Below are positions 26,317 to 35,493 of a DNA stretch of 64,000 nt, one piece after another; within the stretch, counting starts at the first letter, position 1, and the number at the start of each line of letters is the position of its first letter. Under the pieces are notes generated by a model. The model saw nothing but the letters and a program-made list of their open reading frames with translations, did not search any database and was not told the origin of the DNA. A program made the translations under genes and the position numbers. Source of the DNA: Stappia sp. (lineage in GTDB: Bacteria; Pseudomonadota; Alphaproteobacteria; Rhizobiales; Stappiaceae); assembly GCA_002722295.1 (NCBI GenBank), contig PBLF01000031.1, positions 1 to 64,000 of the forward strand. Reading direction: 5' to 3'.

Positions 26317-28137
26317 TCAGTTGGCCTTGTCGTCCGCGGGCTTTCGTCGCGAGAACGTGCCCTTGAGATTGTCCCAGAGTTCGATCTTCACGCCCTGGCG
26401 GCGCATGATCACCGCCTGCTGCGCGATCGACAGGGAGTTGTTCCAGGCCCAGTAGATCACCAGACCGGCCGGGAAGGAGGCCAGCATGAAGGTGAAGAGC
26501 ACCGGCATCCAGGTGAAGATCATCTGCTGGGTCGGATCTGGCGGGGCCGGGTTCATCTTCATCTGGACGAACATCGTGATGCCCATGATGAGCGGCCAGA
26601 CGCCGAGCATCAGCAGGTGCGGCGGATCCCAGGGGATCAGGCCGAACAGGTTGAAGATCGAGGTCGGGTCCGGGGCGGAGAGATCCTGGATCCAGCCGAA
26701 GAAGGGCGCGTGCCGCATCTCGATGGTGACGAACAGGACCTTGTACAGCGAGAAGAAGACCGGGATCTGGATCACCACCGGCAGACAGCCCGCCAGCGGA
26801 TTGATCTTCTCCTTCTTGTACAGCTCCATCATCGCCTGCTGCTGCTTCTGCCGGTCGTCGGCATAGCGTTCGCGAATCTCGGTCATCTGCGGCTGCACGA
26901 GCTTCATCTTGCTCATGGAGACGTAGGACTTGTTGGCGAGCGGGAAGAAGACGAGCTTGATCATGACCGTCACGGCCAGGATCGCCACGCCGAAGTTTCC
27001 GACGAGGTGATAGAGCCAGTCGATGAGGAAGAACATCGGTTTGGTGAGGAAGTAGAACCAGCCCCAGTCGATGAGCAGGTCGAACTGCTTGATCGACAGG
27101 TCGTCGCGGTAGGCGTTGAGGAGCTTGGTCTCCTTGGCGCCCGCGAAGAGATGCGTCTTGGTGCCGTTCGTCTCGCCCGGCGCGATGGTCAGGGCGTCGC
27201 CGAGATAGCTTGCGCGGTAGCTGTCGGTGCCGGCCGCATAGGCGAATTCCGGCTCGAACGCGGTTTCGCCTTCGGGAATGAGCGTCGAGGCCCAGTACTT
27301 GTCGGTGATGCCGAGCCAGCCGCCGGTGGTGGAGCCGAGGCGCTGCGGGCCGTCCTCCTTGAGGTCGGAATAGTCGACCTCGCGCAGGCCCTCCTCGCCG
27401 AGCACGCCGATGAGGCCCTCGTGAAGGATGTAGAAGCCGGCGGTCTTCGGGGTGCCGAAGCGGTCGATCAGGCCGTAGGGATAGAGCTCGACCGGCTCAC
27501 CGGTCGCGTTCGTCACCCGCTGGTCGATGGAGAACATGTAGTTGGCGTCGACCGAGATCACGCGCTCGAAGGTCAGGCCGTTGCCATTGTCCCAGCTCAG
27601 CGTGACCGGGGTGTCCTGGGTCAGGCGCGCGCCCTCGGGGACGTTCCAGGTCGTGGTGGGGCCGGGCACTGCGATCTTCGCGCCCTGGGCGGTCGCGTAG
27701 CCGAAGTCGGCATAATAGGCGTCGGGCGCCTGGCGCGGCGAGAACAGCACGATGGTCGGGCTGTCGTCCTCGACGGTTTCGCGGAACTTCTTCAGCCGGA
27801 TGTCGTCGATGCGGCCACCCACGAGATTGATCGAGCCGGAAATGCTCGGCGTCTCGATGGGCACGCGCGGGCTTTCCGCAAGTGCCGCCGCGCGGTCGAG
27901 CGTTGCCGCCTGGCCGGCGCTGCCGGGCACGCTGGCGTTCGTCGTCGCGCTGCCGCCCGGGGCGGGCGTGGCATGGGTCTCGCCATCGGCGGTGCCGGAC
28001 TGAGCCTGCTCGGCCTGCTGCGACTGGGCGGCCTCGCGCTGTCGCTCGATCTGGGGCTGGGCGACAAAATACTGCCATCCGAGCAGGACGATCAGGGACA
28101 GGACGATTGCCAGGATCGTGTTGCGGTTGTCAGCCAT
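26317..28137 (-). CDS. yidC: Membrane protein insertase YidC
   Basis: A 606-aa inner-membrane insertase. It has an N-terminal membrane anchor (ILAIVLSLIVLLGWQYFVA), a linker rich in Gln/Ala, a large periplasmic domain (about 100-370) and the five conserved C-terminal helices including GCLPVVIQIPVFFSLYKVL, where the hydrophilic-groove region lies, and a basic tail. Length is normal for Gram-negative YidC. It starts 9 bases after the rnpA stop, in the rpmH-rnpA-yidC operon. Confidence 0.98.
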   Translation of the reverse strand: MADNRNTILAIVLSLIVLLGWQYFVAQPQIERQREAAQSQQAEQAQSGTADGETHATPAPGGSATTNASVPGSAGQAATLDRAAALAESPRVPIETPSISGSINLVGGRIDDIRLKKFRETVEDDSPTIVLFSPRQAPDAYYADFGYATAQGAKIAVPGPTTTWNVPEGARLTQDTPVTLSWDNGNGLTFERVISVDANYMFSIDQRVTNATGEPVELYPYGLIDRFGTPKTAGFYILHEGLIGVLGEEGLREVDYSDLKEDGPQRLGSTTGGWLGITDKYWASTLIPEGETAFEPEFAYAAGTDSYRASYLGDALTIAPGETNGTKTHLFAGAKETKLLNAYRDDLSIKQFDLLIDWGWFYFLTKPMFFLIDWLYHLVGNFGVAILAVTVMIKLVFFPLANKSYVSMSKMKLVQPQMTEIRERYADDRQKQQQAMMELYKKEKINPLAGCLPVVIQIPVFFSLYKVLFVTIEMRHAPFFGWIQDLSAPDPTSIFNLFGLIPWDPPHLLMLGVWPLIMGITMFVQMKMNPAPPDPTQQMIFTWMPVLFTFMLASFPAGLVIYWAWNNSLSIAQQAVIMRRQGVKIELWDNLKGTFSRRKPADDKAN

Positions 28138-28146
28138 AGTCGGCGG

Positions 28147-28602
28147 TCATCCTTGCGGGTTGGGACGGTTTGACCGGGCCGGGGCGGGGCGCGATTGCGT
28201 CCGCGAGCCCTTTTTGCCCCTTGCGGGGCGCGGCGAAGTCTCTGCGGAAAGCGGCGCCCGGGCAAGCCCCCGCGACAGATCGCGCAGGAGATCCTGAAAG
28301 TCCTGGCTCAGCGCGCCGCGACGGCCCACAAGCACATAGGACACATCGTGCCGGGCCTCGGCGGCGACTTCGCGCACGGCCGCGCGCAGGCGTCGGCGGA
28401 TGCGGTTGCGCTCCACGGCATTGCCGGTCTTCTTCGTGACCGTGTAGCCGATGCGCGGCGGGCCCGGAACCGGGGCTGCCTGCAGCACGAAAGCGCGCCG
28501 AGGCAACCGGCCACCCTTTGCGATGGCCAGAAACTCGGCACGCTTCTTGAGCGTCGGCAATGTATCCGGCGGCACGGGATCGCTCGGCAGTGTCGCGGAC
28601 AC
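28147..28602 (-). CDS. rnpA: Ribonuclease P protein component
   Basis: A 151-aa protein subunit of RNase P, which trims tRNA 5' ends. It carries the signature RNR block GNAVERNRIRRRLRAAVRE after IGYTVTKKTG. The C-terminal ~35 residues are a basic, Arg/Pro-rich tail, a little longer than usual. It sits between rpmH and yidC, the conserved bacterial order. Confidence 0.95.
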   Translation of the reverse strand: MSATLPSDPVPPDTLPTLKKRAEFLAIAKGGRLPRRAFVLQAAPVPGPPRIGYTVTKKTGNAVERNRIRRRLRAAVREVAAEARHDVSYVLVGRRGALSQDFQDLLRDLSRGLARAPLSAETSPRPARGKKGSRTQSRPAPARSNRPNPQG

Positions 28603-28636
28603 GAGAGCCCCCTTCCGCCGCCGTTGGCGCTGGCCG

Positions 28637-28771
28637 TTACGCGCTCAGCCGCTTGCGGCCCTTGGCGCGGCGGCGGGCGATGACCTGACGACCGTTCTTG
28701 GTGGCCATGCGGCTGCGGAAGCCGTGGCGGCGCTTGCGAACGAGGCGGCTCGGCTGGTAGGTGCGCTTCAT
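28637..28771 (-). CDS. rpmH: 50S ribosomal protein L34
   Basis: A 44-aa protein, [20 protein letters not shown] at the N-terminus and GRKRLSA at the end, diagnostic for L34. The ribosome site GGAGAAG lies before ATG 28771. First gene of the operon with rnpA, 35 bases upstream of it. Confidence 0.97.
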   Translation of the reverse strand: MKRTYQPSRLVRKRRHGFRSRMATKNGRQVIARRRAKGRKRLSA

Positions 28772-28928
28772 TGTTTCTTCTCCCGCGCGCGATGGGCGCG
28801 CGGCCCTGGTTTTCGAATTGTCTGGTGGTCGAGTCCCGCCCGATCACCGGTCAGTCCGCAGACGGTCTGAACGGCAGTCGTACGGTCGTTCTGGGCGCCG
28901 AGCGTGTCAGCACGACCCGATTTCGGGG

Positions 28929-28957
28929 CTTATACGGGTCGTCCTGCGGGAAGTCAA
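28929..28957 (-). promoter_or_regulatory. Sigma-70-type promoter of the rpmH operon
   Basis: On the minus strand TTGACT (28952-28957), 17 bp, then TATAAG (28929-28934). This is the best housekeeping promoter in the window, with a predicted leader of about 150 nt before rpmH. The remainder of the 28772-29189 gap shows no gene. Confidence 0.75.
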
Positions 28958-29189
28958 CGAAAACGGGGCATGATCGGGGGGGATTGTAACGCCGGGTTTC
29001 CCGTCTTCTCACGCTGGGGTGAAGCCGGCCTCGCGGCGGGATCACTTCGCGGTGAGACAGCCCGTTTTCCACCCGATCGATACCAGATTCACGGTAGCAG
29101 GGGAGACGGGAGAACGCGGAAGGCCGACCGCCGGCTCCGTTTCCGGGACCGAAAGTGCCGGTCCCGGCCCCCAGGCATGAGGAGAGGTG

Positions 29190-30008
29190 ATGCCGGACGA
29201 GACCACACGAGAGACGCGCCGGGGCGATGCTCCCCGCGACGAGACCCATGCGGGGCGTCGCGGCATGATGCGCAGGTTCCTGCCGCTTGCCGGGCTCGCC
29301 GGTGTGATGCTCGCGGTCTATCTCTCCGGCGGTCACGCGTTTCTCTCCCTGTCGAACCTGATCCGCCAGCGCGCGGCGCTCGCGGCTCTGGTCGAGGCGA
29401 ATCTGCTGCTTGCCTGCGCCACCTTCGCGGTCGTCTACGTGGTTGCCGTGGCGCTGTCCTTTCCCGGCGCGTCGCTGCTGACGATCATGGGCGGTTTCCT
29501 GTTCGGCTGGCTGCTCGGCGGCACCCTGACGGCGGTTTCCGCGACTCTGGGCGCGACGGTCGTGTTTCTGATCGCGCGCACATCGCTCGGATCCGCCTTG
29601 CGGGGCGAGGCCGGCCCGTTCCTGACGCGCATGGCCGATGGTTTTCGCAAGGACGGCTTCCACTATCTGCTGTTCTTGCGTCTGGCGCCGGTCTTTCCGT
29701 TCTGGCTCGTCAACATCGCCCCGGCGCTGTTCGACATGCGCCTGCGTCCGTATCTCGTGGCCACCTTCGTCGGGATCCTGCCGGGAACCTATGCCTACGC
29801 CTTCATCGGCACCGGGCTCGACAGCGTCATCGCGGCGCAGGAAGCCGCCGATCCCGGATGTGCGGCCGCCGGAACCTGCCATATAGAAGTTTCGGCGCTC
29901 GTCACGGGCGAGCTTGTGGCGGCCTTCGCGGTTCTCGCCCTTGCCGCCCTCGTTCCGGTCGTCGTGCGTCGCCTGCGTCCGCGCGGCGGCCCGTCCGGCG
30001 AATCGTGA
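29190..30008 (+). CDS. TVP38/TMEM64 (SNARE-associated/DedA-like) membrane protein
   Basis: A 272-aa protein with five or six membrane helices. The family core is clear: FPGASLLTIMGGFLFGWLLGG (in parts), TLGATVVFLIAR and LLFLRLAPVFPFWLVNIAPALF, followed by ILPGTYAYAFIG. GGAGAGG precedes ATG 29190. It is 25 bases upstream of the MerA-like flavoprotein gene; this pairing is common, and the two functions are sometimes fused in other bacteria. The transported or scrambled substrate is unknown. Confidence 0.88.
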   Translation: MPDETTRETRRGDAPRDETHAGRRGMMRRFLPLAGLAGVMLAVYLSGGHAFLSLSNLIRQRAALAALVEANLLLACATFAVVYVVAVALSFPGASLLTIMGGFLFGWLLGGTLTAVSATLGATVVFLIARTSLGSALRGEAGPFLTRMADGFRKDGFHYLLFLRLAPVFPFWLVNIAPALFDMRLRPYLVATFVGILPGTYAYAFIGTGLDSVIAAQEAADPGCAAAGTCHIEVSALVTGELVAAFAVLALAALVPVVVRRLRPRGGPSGES

Positions 30009-30033
30009 TCCCGTCCCTGGAAAGGAAGTCGCC

Positions 30034-31464
30034 ATGTCGCATGTCCTGACTCCCGACATCTGCGTCGTCGGTGGCGGTTCGGGCGGCCTGTCCGTTGCCG
30101 CCGCGGCCGCTGCCTTCGGAGTGGAGGTCGTCCTTGCCGAAAAGGGGCCGATGGGCGGCGACTGCCTCAACACCGGCTGTGTGCCGTCCAAGGCGCTGAT
30201 CGCGGCCGCCCGCGCGGCCCGCCACGCCAGGGACGCGGGCGGTTTCGGCATTTCCACCGGGGAGGTGCATGTCGATTTTGCCGCCGTCAACGCGCATGTG
30301 CATGGCGTGATCGAGGCTATTGCCCCGCATGATTCCGTCGAACGCTTCGAGGGACTTGGCGTGAGGGTCCTGCAGGACGCGGCCCGTTTCGTGGACGCCC
30401 GTACGATTGCCTGCGCGGGCATGCTGGTTCGTGCGCGCCGCTTCGTGATCGCCACGGGCTCGCGTCCGGCCGTTCCGCCGATTCCCGGTCTCGACCGCGT
30501 TCCCTATCTCACCAACGAGACGGTGTTCGGCCTCACCGAATGTCCCGGACACCTGCTGGTGATCGGAGGCGGGCCGATCGGCGCGGAGCTTGCCCAGGCC
30601 CATGCGCGCCTCGGCGCCAGGGTGAGCGTCGTCGAGGCGGAGCGCGTCCTGGGGCGCGAGGATCCCGCGCTCGTCGCTCCGGTGCTGGAGGCACTGCGCG
30701 CCGATGGTGTCGACATGGTGGAGAGTGCAAGGGTCGTGGCCGTGGAGGGGCGGGCGGGCAACATCCGCCTGACCCTGGAGTGCGACGGCGCGCGCCGCGA
30801 GATTGCCGGCACCCATCTTCTGGTCGCCGTCGGGCGCAGGCCCTCGATCGGCGGACTGGGACTGGAGGCGGCCGGTATCGCCCATGGCCCGCGCGGGATT
30901 GAGGTCGGATCCGACCTGAGAACCTCCAACCGCCGCGTCTACGCCATCGGCGATGTGGCCGGGGGCGCGCAGTTCACCCATGTTGCCGGCTATCATGCCG
31001 GGCTGGTCGTGCGCTCGATCCTGTTTCGCCTGCCGGCACGTGAGAATCGCGACATTCTGCCGCGTGTGACCTTCACCGAACCCGAGATCGGGCACGTCGG
31101 CCTCACACCGGACGAGGCGCGCGCGCGGTTCGGGGACAAGGCCGTTCGCGTTCTGGAGGCGCCCTTTTCCGGCAATGACCGGGCACGGACCGAGCGCGCC
31201 ACGCAAGGCTGTGTGCGGCTCGTGGTCGCCGGGCGCGGGCGAATTGTCGGTGGCGCGGTGGTGGGCCCGAGCGGAGGAGAGATCACCAACCTGCTGAGCG
31301 TGCTTGTCGCCCGACGCATGAGCGTGCGCGAGATGGCGTCCGTCGTGCTTCCTTATCCGTCCCTTTCGGAAGCTGTTCGCCGCGCGGCGATTTCCTACTA
31401 TGCTGAGAGCACGAAGAACCCGTGGCTGCGGCGGGTGTTGCGCCTGCTTGCATGGTTCGGCTAG
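30034..31464 (+). CDS. MerA/dihydrolipoamide-dehydrogenase-like flavoprotein disulfide reductase
   Basis: A 476-aa FAD enzyme: FAD motif VVGGGSGGLS, redox-active pair GGDCLNTGCVPSK, NAD(P) motif VIGGGPIGAELAQ, second FAD block YAIGDVAGG and a C-terminal dimer domain. The C-terminal position that is His in lipoamide dehydrogenase reads LPYPSLSE, with Tyr as in MerA. However, there is no N-terminal HMA domain and no terminal Cys pair, so mercury reduction is unlikely. Probably a quinone or disulfide reductase working with the TVP38 protein upstream. Start ATG 30034 after AAAGGAAG. Confidence 0.88.
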   Translation: MSHVLTPDICVVGGGSGGLSVAAAAAAFGVEVVLAEKGPMGGDCLNTGCVPSKALIAAARAARHARDAGGFGISTGEVHVDFAAVNAHVHGVIEAIAPHDSVERFEGLGVRVLQDAARFVDARTIACAGMLVRARRFVIATGSRPAVPPIPGLDRVPYLTNETVFGLTECPGHLLVIGGGPIGAELAQAHARLGARVSVVEAERVLGREDPALVAPVLEALRADGVDMVESARVVAVEGRAGNIRLTLECDGARREIAGTHLLVAVGRRPSIGGLGLEAAGIAHGPRGIEVGSDLRTSNRRVYAIGDVAGGAQFTHVAGYHAGLVVRSILFRLPARENRDILPRVTFTEPEIGHVGLTPDEARARFGDKAVRVLEAPFSGNDRARTERATQGCVRLVVAGRGRIVGGAVVGPSGGEITNLLSVLVARRMSVREMASVVLPYPSLSEAVRRAAISYYAESTKNPWLRRVLRLLAWFG

Positions 31465-31615
31465 CCGGACGGATGCGGGCGGGTGGGCCATCGCGGCCGC
31501 AGCGCGCAAGGGCAGGCGGGACCACGTGACGAGGCCGCAATCAGGCAGCAGCGGATCAGCCGGGAGACAGGCTCCGCCGGACCCGGGGCCGGGGACGGGC
31601 GGTCCAACGCCCGGC

Positions 31616-33139
31616 ATGGATGCCGGAGCGGTGACAGGACCGGCGGCGGGCCAGGTCTCCGCGCGAACCGGTGTCGCGCCCGAGGGGGCGGACGGTGGTG
31701 GCGGTGCACCGGCGGAGGTGCGCCGCTGGAGCGGCCTGTCCGGCAAGCTGCTCATCCTGACCGTCCTGTTCGTGATGCTGAGCGAAGTGCTGATCTTCGT
31801 TCCCTCGATGGCCAACTTCCGCAACACCTGGCTCAACGACAAGCTGACCATCGCGGGTGTGGCGGCGAGCGTTCTGGTCGAGACCGACATGGTGTCGCCG
31901 GCGGTGCAGGCCGAGCTCCTGCGCACCACCGGCGCGGTTGCGATCGCACTCAACGACGGCGACCGCCGTCGCCTCATCGCCATGGCGCCGCAGGCCGTTG
32001 CCGGTGACGACATCCGCATGACCATCGACATGGGCGAGGCGGATCCTGTGACGTCGATCATGCAGAGCGTGCACACGTTGCTTGCCGGCGGCGAGGGGTT
32101 CCTGCGGGTCGTGGGGCCGAGCCAGATGGGGCTTGGCGGACGCGTGGACATCGTGCTGCCCCAGGCGATGCTGCGCGATGCGATGCTCGGGTTCGCCGTG
32201 CGCATCCTGGCCCTGTCCCTGGTGATTTCCGCGATCACCGCCACGCTCGTCTATCTGTCGCTGCGCTGGATGTTCGTGCGTCCGATCCGCCGGCTGACCG
32301 GGTCGATGGCACGGTTCCAGGCCGCGCCCGACGATCCCGCGCGGATCATCGTGCCGTCCGCGCGCAACGACGAGGTCGGCGATGCGGAGCGCCGTCTGGC
32401 GGGCATGCAGGCCAAGCTTGCCGAAACGCTCGAGCAGCGCCGCCAGCTCGCCAATCTCGGACTGGCCGTGTCCAAGATCAACCATGACCTCAGGAACCTG
32501 CTTGCCTCCGCGCAGCTCTTTTCCGAGCGTCTCGAGATGGTCTCCGATCCGACGGTGCAACGCCTGGCGCCCAAGATCCTGGCAACGCTCGACCGGGCGG
32601 TCGGCTACACCCGCTCCGTTCTCGACTACGGCAGCGCGCGCGAGGCACCGCTGAGACGCAGGCTCGTGCGTCTCGACGTGATCGCGCGGGACGTGGGCGA
32701 GGTCCTTGGGCTGTCCGGGGAGGGAGACGTTGCCTTCGACAATCGCATTCCGCAGGGCGCGGAGGTCGATGCCGATCCCGAGCAGCTCTTCCGCATCCTG
32801 ATGAACCTGTCGCGCAACGCCGTGCAGGCCCTTCGGGCCGACGACAATCCGGCTGCCGTGCGCCGGCTCACGCTCGAGGCGGACTGCGGTTTCGAGGGCG
32901 CGACGATTCGGATTTCCGACACGGGACCGGGCATTCCTCCCGAGCGGCGCGACCAGCTTTTCCACCCCTTCCAGTCGGCGGCCAAGAAAGGGGGCACCGG
33001 ACTGGGGCTCGCCATCGCTGCCGAACTGGCGCACGCCCATGGCGGCAGCATCCGCCTGCTGGACCGGCCCGGCCCAGGGGCGTCATTCGAGCTTGTCATT
33101 CCGGCACGTGCCGCACGAGGTGATTCCGCAAGCGATTGA
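31616..33139 (+). CDS. Orphan sensor histidine kinase
   Basis: About 507 aa. Two membrane helices (residues about 43-62 and 192-216) flank a ~125-aa periplasmic domain. A HAMP region follows, then a HisKA-like H-box KINHDLRN (His290) and an HATPase_c domain with NLSRNAVQAL, DTGPGIP and GTGLGLAIA. No response regulator is adjacent. The start is uncertain: ATG 31616 has no SD, and GTG 31526 would add 30 residues. It is 150 bases behind the flavoprotein gene and may share its transcript. Confidence 0.85.
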   Translation: MDAGAVTGPAAGQVSARTGVAPEGADGGGGAPAEVRRWSGLSGKLLILTVLFVMLSEVLIFVPSMANFRNTWLNDKLTIAGVAASVLVETDMVSPAVQAELLRTTGAVAIALNDGDRRRLIAMAPQAVAGDDIRMTIDMGEADPVTSIMQSVHTLLAGGEGFLRVVGPSQMGLGGRVDIVLPQAMLRDAMLGFAVRILALSLVISAITATLVYLSLRWMFVRPIRRLTGSMARFQAAPDDPARIIVPSARNDEVGDAERRLAGMQAKLAETLEQRRQLANLGLAVSKINHDLRNLLASAQLFSERLEMVSDPTVQRLAPKILATLDRAVGYTRSVLDYGSAREAPLRRRLVRLDVIARDVGEVLGLSGEGDVAFDNRIPQGAEVDADPEQLFRILMNLSRNAVQALRADDNPAAVRRLTLEADCGFEGATIRISDTGPGIPPERRDQLFHPFQSAAKKGGTGLGLAIAAELAHAHGGSIRLLDRPGPGASFELVIPARAARGDSASD

Positions 33140-33167
33140 AAACGCTGACCTTGTGGGGCGTTTTCAA
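33136..33167 (+). terminator. Inverted repeat overlapping the histidine kinase stop codon
   Basis: TTGAAAACGC and GCGTTTTCAA form a perfect 10-bp stem with a 12-base loop; the kinase TGA lies in the left arm. It may be a terminator, although the following tail is not a clean T-run. Confidence 0.4.
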
Positions 33168-33216
33168 CAGATTTGCGACAGGGGCCGGTCCGTTTGAAAA
33201 AAATCGCAGCGCTTGC

Positions 33217-33245
33217 TTGCAATCGGCGAAGGTCCGGGATAGGTA
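33217..33245 (+). promoter_or_regulatory. Candidate promoter for tRNA-Arg
   Basis: TTGCAA, 17 bp, TAGGTA, about 77 bases before the tRNA. A modest match to a housekeeping promoter. Confidence 0.35.
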
Positions 33246-33321
33246 TTGCGCCCTGTCAGGGGGCGTTGCCAACCTGACGGTTTCGGAGCCGGACGCGTCC
33301 AAGCGTCATGGCTCGAGAGAA

Positions 33322-33398
33322 GCGCCCGTAGCTCAGCTGGATAGAGCACCAGACTACGAATCTGGGGGTCAGAGGTTCGAATCCTTTCGGGCGCGCCA
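33322..33398 (+). tRNA. tRNA-Arg (anticodon ACG)
   Basis: A 77-nt cloverleaf: acceptor arms GCGCCCG and CGGGCGC, D-arm AGCTCAGCTGGATAGAGC, anticodon stem CCAGA/TCTGG with loop CTACGAA (ACG, read as ICG after deamination), T-arm with GGTTCGAATCC, discriminator G and an encoded CCA. It decodes CGU/CGC/CGA. Confidence 0.97.
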
Positions 33399-33512
33399 CT
33401 CTCCTTCTTCCTCCGAAATTTGCGTTTTCGTCAGGGTCTGCGTCTTGCACGCGGACACGTCTGGCGTTTCCCTGTCCGGGGTTCGCGCTCATGACGTTTC
33501 GCTGGAGTTCTC

Positions 33513-34010
33513 ATGACAAACCGGGATGTGACGATCCGGCCGTTCGAGGCGGCAACGGACATCGAGCCGCTGTCGGACATCTGGCTTGAGGCCTCGCGCC
33601 GCGCGCATCCTTTCATCGGCGAACAGCGTTTGCTCGCGCAGCGCGGACTGGTGAAGGAAAAATATCTTCCCGAGGCGGAGACATGGGTGGCCTGCCGCTG
33701 TGGCGATCCGGTCGGCTTCATCAGCCTCCTGGGCAGCTTCATCGGCGCCGTCTTCGTCGCTCCGGACCTGCAGGGGCAGGGGATCGGGCGCAGGCTCATT
33801 GCCCATGCGCTTGAGCTGAAAGGCGAATTGTCTCTGGAAGCCTACACCGCGAACGCGCAGGCCATGGCGTTCTATGCGCGCCTCGGGTTTCGTGAAGTGT
33901 CGCGCAGGCCGACCGACGACGAGGGCCTGCCGTTCGAACTGGCGCTGTTGCGTCTGGCCGGGCAGGCTCCGGGACGTGTGACCGGGGCTCTCAGCACTCG
34001 ACCACGTTGA
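33513..34010 (+). CDS. GNAT-family N-acetyltransferase
   Basis: A 165-aa acetyltransferase. The acetyl-CoA motif VAPDLQGQGIGRRLIAHAL (around residues 86-104) and the NAQAMAFYARLGF block are typical of the YjaB/YhhY-like group. GGAG precedes ATG 33513. Its last 20 bases overlap the convergent sdaA gene. Substrate unknown. Confidence 0.88.
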   Translation: MTNRDVTIRPFEAATDIEPLSDIWLEASRRAHPFIGEQRLLAQRGLVKEKYLPEAETWVACRCGDPVGFISLLGSFIGAVFVAPDLQGQGIGRRLIAHALELKGELSLEAYTANAQAMAFYARLGFREVSRRPTDDEGLPFELALLRLAGQAPGRVTGALSTRPR

Positions 34011-35385
34011 CCGCGAGACCGCCCTTGGACGTCTCCTTGTACTTGTCGGTCATGTCGATGCCGGTCTGGCGCATGGTCTCGATGCAGCTGTCGAGAGGCA
34101 CGAAGTGGATGCCGTCGCCACGCAGGGACAGCGAGGCGGCGGTGACCGCCTTGACCGCGCCGAAGGCGTTGCGCTCGATGCAGGGGACCTGAACCAGGCC
34201 GCCGATCGGGTCGCAGGTCATGCCGAGGTGGTGTTCCAGCGCGATCTCGGCCGCGTTCTCCACCTGCTCGTTGGTGCCGCCGAGCGCGGCGCACAGGCCC
34301 GCGGCCGCCATTGCCGAGGCCGATCCCACCTCGCCCTGGCAACCGACCTCGGCGCCCGAGATCGAGGCGTTCGACTTGATGATGCCGCCGATCGCCGCCG
34401 CCACCAGCAGGAAGGTGCGGATGCCCTCCCGTCCCGCGTCCGGACAATGGTCGAGGTAGTAGCGGATGACGGCGGGCACCACGCCGGCGGCCCCGTTGGT
34501 GGGGGCGGTGACGAGCGTTCCCCCGGCCGCGTTCTCCTCGTTGACGGCCATGGCGTAGACGCCGAGCCAGTCCATCACCGTGTGCTGGAAGCCGCGGTTG
34601 TTGCCGCGCTCGCTGATCAGCTTCGCGTGGATATCGCGGGCGCGACGGCGCACCTTCAGCCCGCCCGGCAGCGTGCCTTCCCGTGACAGGCCGCGCTCGA
34701 GGCAGGCGTTCATGACCGACCAGATCCGGTCGAGACCCGCGTCCAGATCCGCCTCCCGGTCCGCGCCGCCATCGCGCGCGATCTCGTTGGCGCGCTTCAT
34801 CTGCTCGATGGTGAAGCCGCCGGCCTTGCCCATGGCCAGCATCTCCTTCGCCGTCCGGAAAGGGTGGGGAACCCCCGGCTCGGCCGTTTCGGGCGCGTCG
34901 CTCTGGTGGGCGGCCAGTTCCTCGGCATCGACCACGAAGCCGCCGCCGACCGAGTAGAGCGTCATTTCCAGAAGCGGTTGGTCCTGCCCGTCGAGCGCGC
35001 GGAAGATCATGCCGTTGGCGTGGCCCTCGAGCGGGGGGCCGTAGTCGAAGACGAGATCGGTTTCCGGATCGAAGGCGATGTCGCCGAGACCCGGCGGATG
35101 GATGCGGCGCTCCCGGGCGAGCCGGTCGAGGTCGTCGTCCACGGCATCCGGGTCGATGGTCGCCGGCTCGTGGCCGAGCAGGCCGAGGAACACGGCCCGG
35201 TCGCTGGCGTGCCCCTTGCCGGTGAAGGCGAGAGATCCGTGCAGCGAGGCGACGACGCGCGCGGGTCGCAGGTCCTTGTCACGCAGGGCCTGCAGAAAGC
35301 GTGCCGCGGCCACCATCGGTCCCATGGTGTGGGACGAGGACGGGCCAATGCCGATCTTGAAGATGTCGAACACGCTGATGAACAT
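33991..35385 (-). CDS. sdaA: L-serine ammonia-lyase (dehydratase), iron-sulfur type
   Basis: A 464-aa single-chain enzyme that deaminates L-serine to pyruvate with a 4Fe-4S cluster. The N-terminal half has [20 protein letters not shown]. The C-terminal catalytic half has [32 protein letters not shown] and PLDSCIETM, which supply the cluster cysteines. GGAAGG precedes ATG 35385; the longer frame to 35472 has no support. It lies 108 bases downstream of the GntR gene. Confidence 0.96.
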   Translation of the reverse strand: MFISVFDIFKIGIGPSSSHTMGPMVAAARFLQALRDKDLRPARVVASLHGSLAFTGKGHASDRAVFLGLLGHEPATIDPDAVDDDLDRLARERRIHPPGLGDIAFDPETDLVFDYGPPLEGHANGMIFRALDGQDQPLLEMTLYSVGGGFVVDAEELAAHQSDAPETAEPGVPHPFRTAKEMLAMGKAGGFTIEQMKRANEIARDGGADREADLDAGLDRIWSVMNACLERGLSREGTLPGGLKVRRRARDIHAKLISERGNNRGFQHTVMDWLGVYAMAVNEENAAGGTLVTAPTNGAAGVVPAVIRYYLDHCPDAGREGIRTFLLVAAAIGGIIKSNASISGAEVGCQGEVGSASAMAAAGLCAALGGTNEQVENAAEIALEHHLGMTCDPIGGLVQVPCIERNAFGAVKAVTAASLSLRGDGIHFVPLDSCIETMRQTGIDMTDKYKETSKGGLAVNVVEC

Positions 35386-35493
35386 GAGCTTTCCTTCCCA
35401 CGGGCGAACGCGGAGCAAGATCATGCCGTGCTTTGGCACCGACGTCACCCGGCGAGCGGGGGAGCGCCGCAATCGCGAGATTCGCCGTCGTTT

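Noticed and set aside
30034-31464. Mercury-resistance gene merA
   Set aside because: No HMA domain, no terminal Cys pair, and no merR, merT or merP nearby.
33322-33398. tRNA-Arg as an integration site of a genomic island
   Set aside because: The genes downstream (GNAT, sdaA) look native, and no integrase or direct repeat of the tRNA 3' end is seen.
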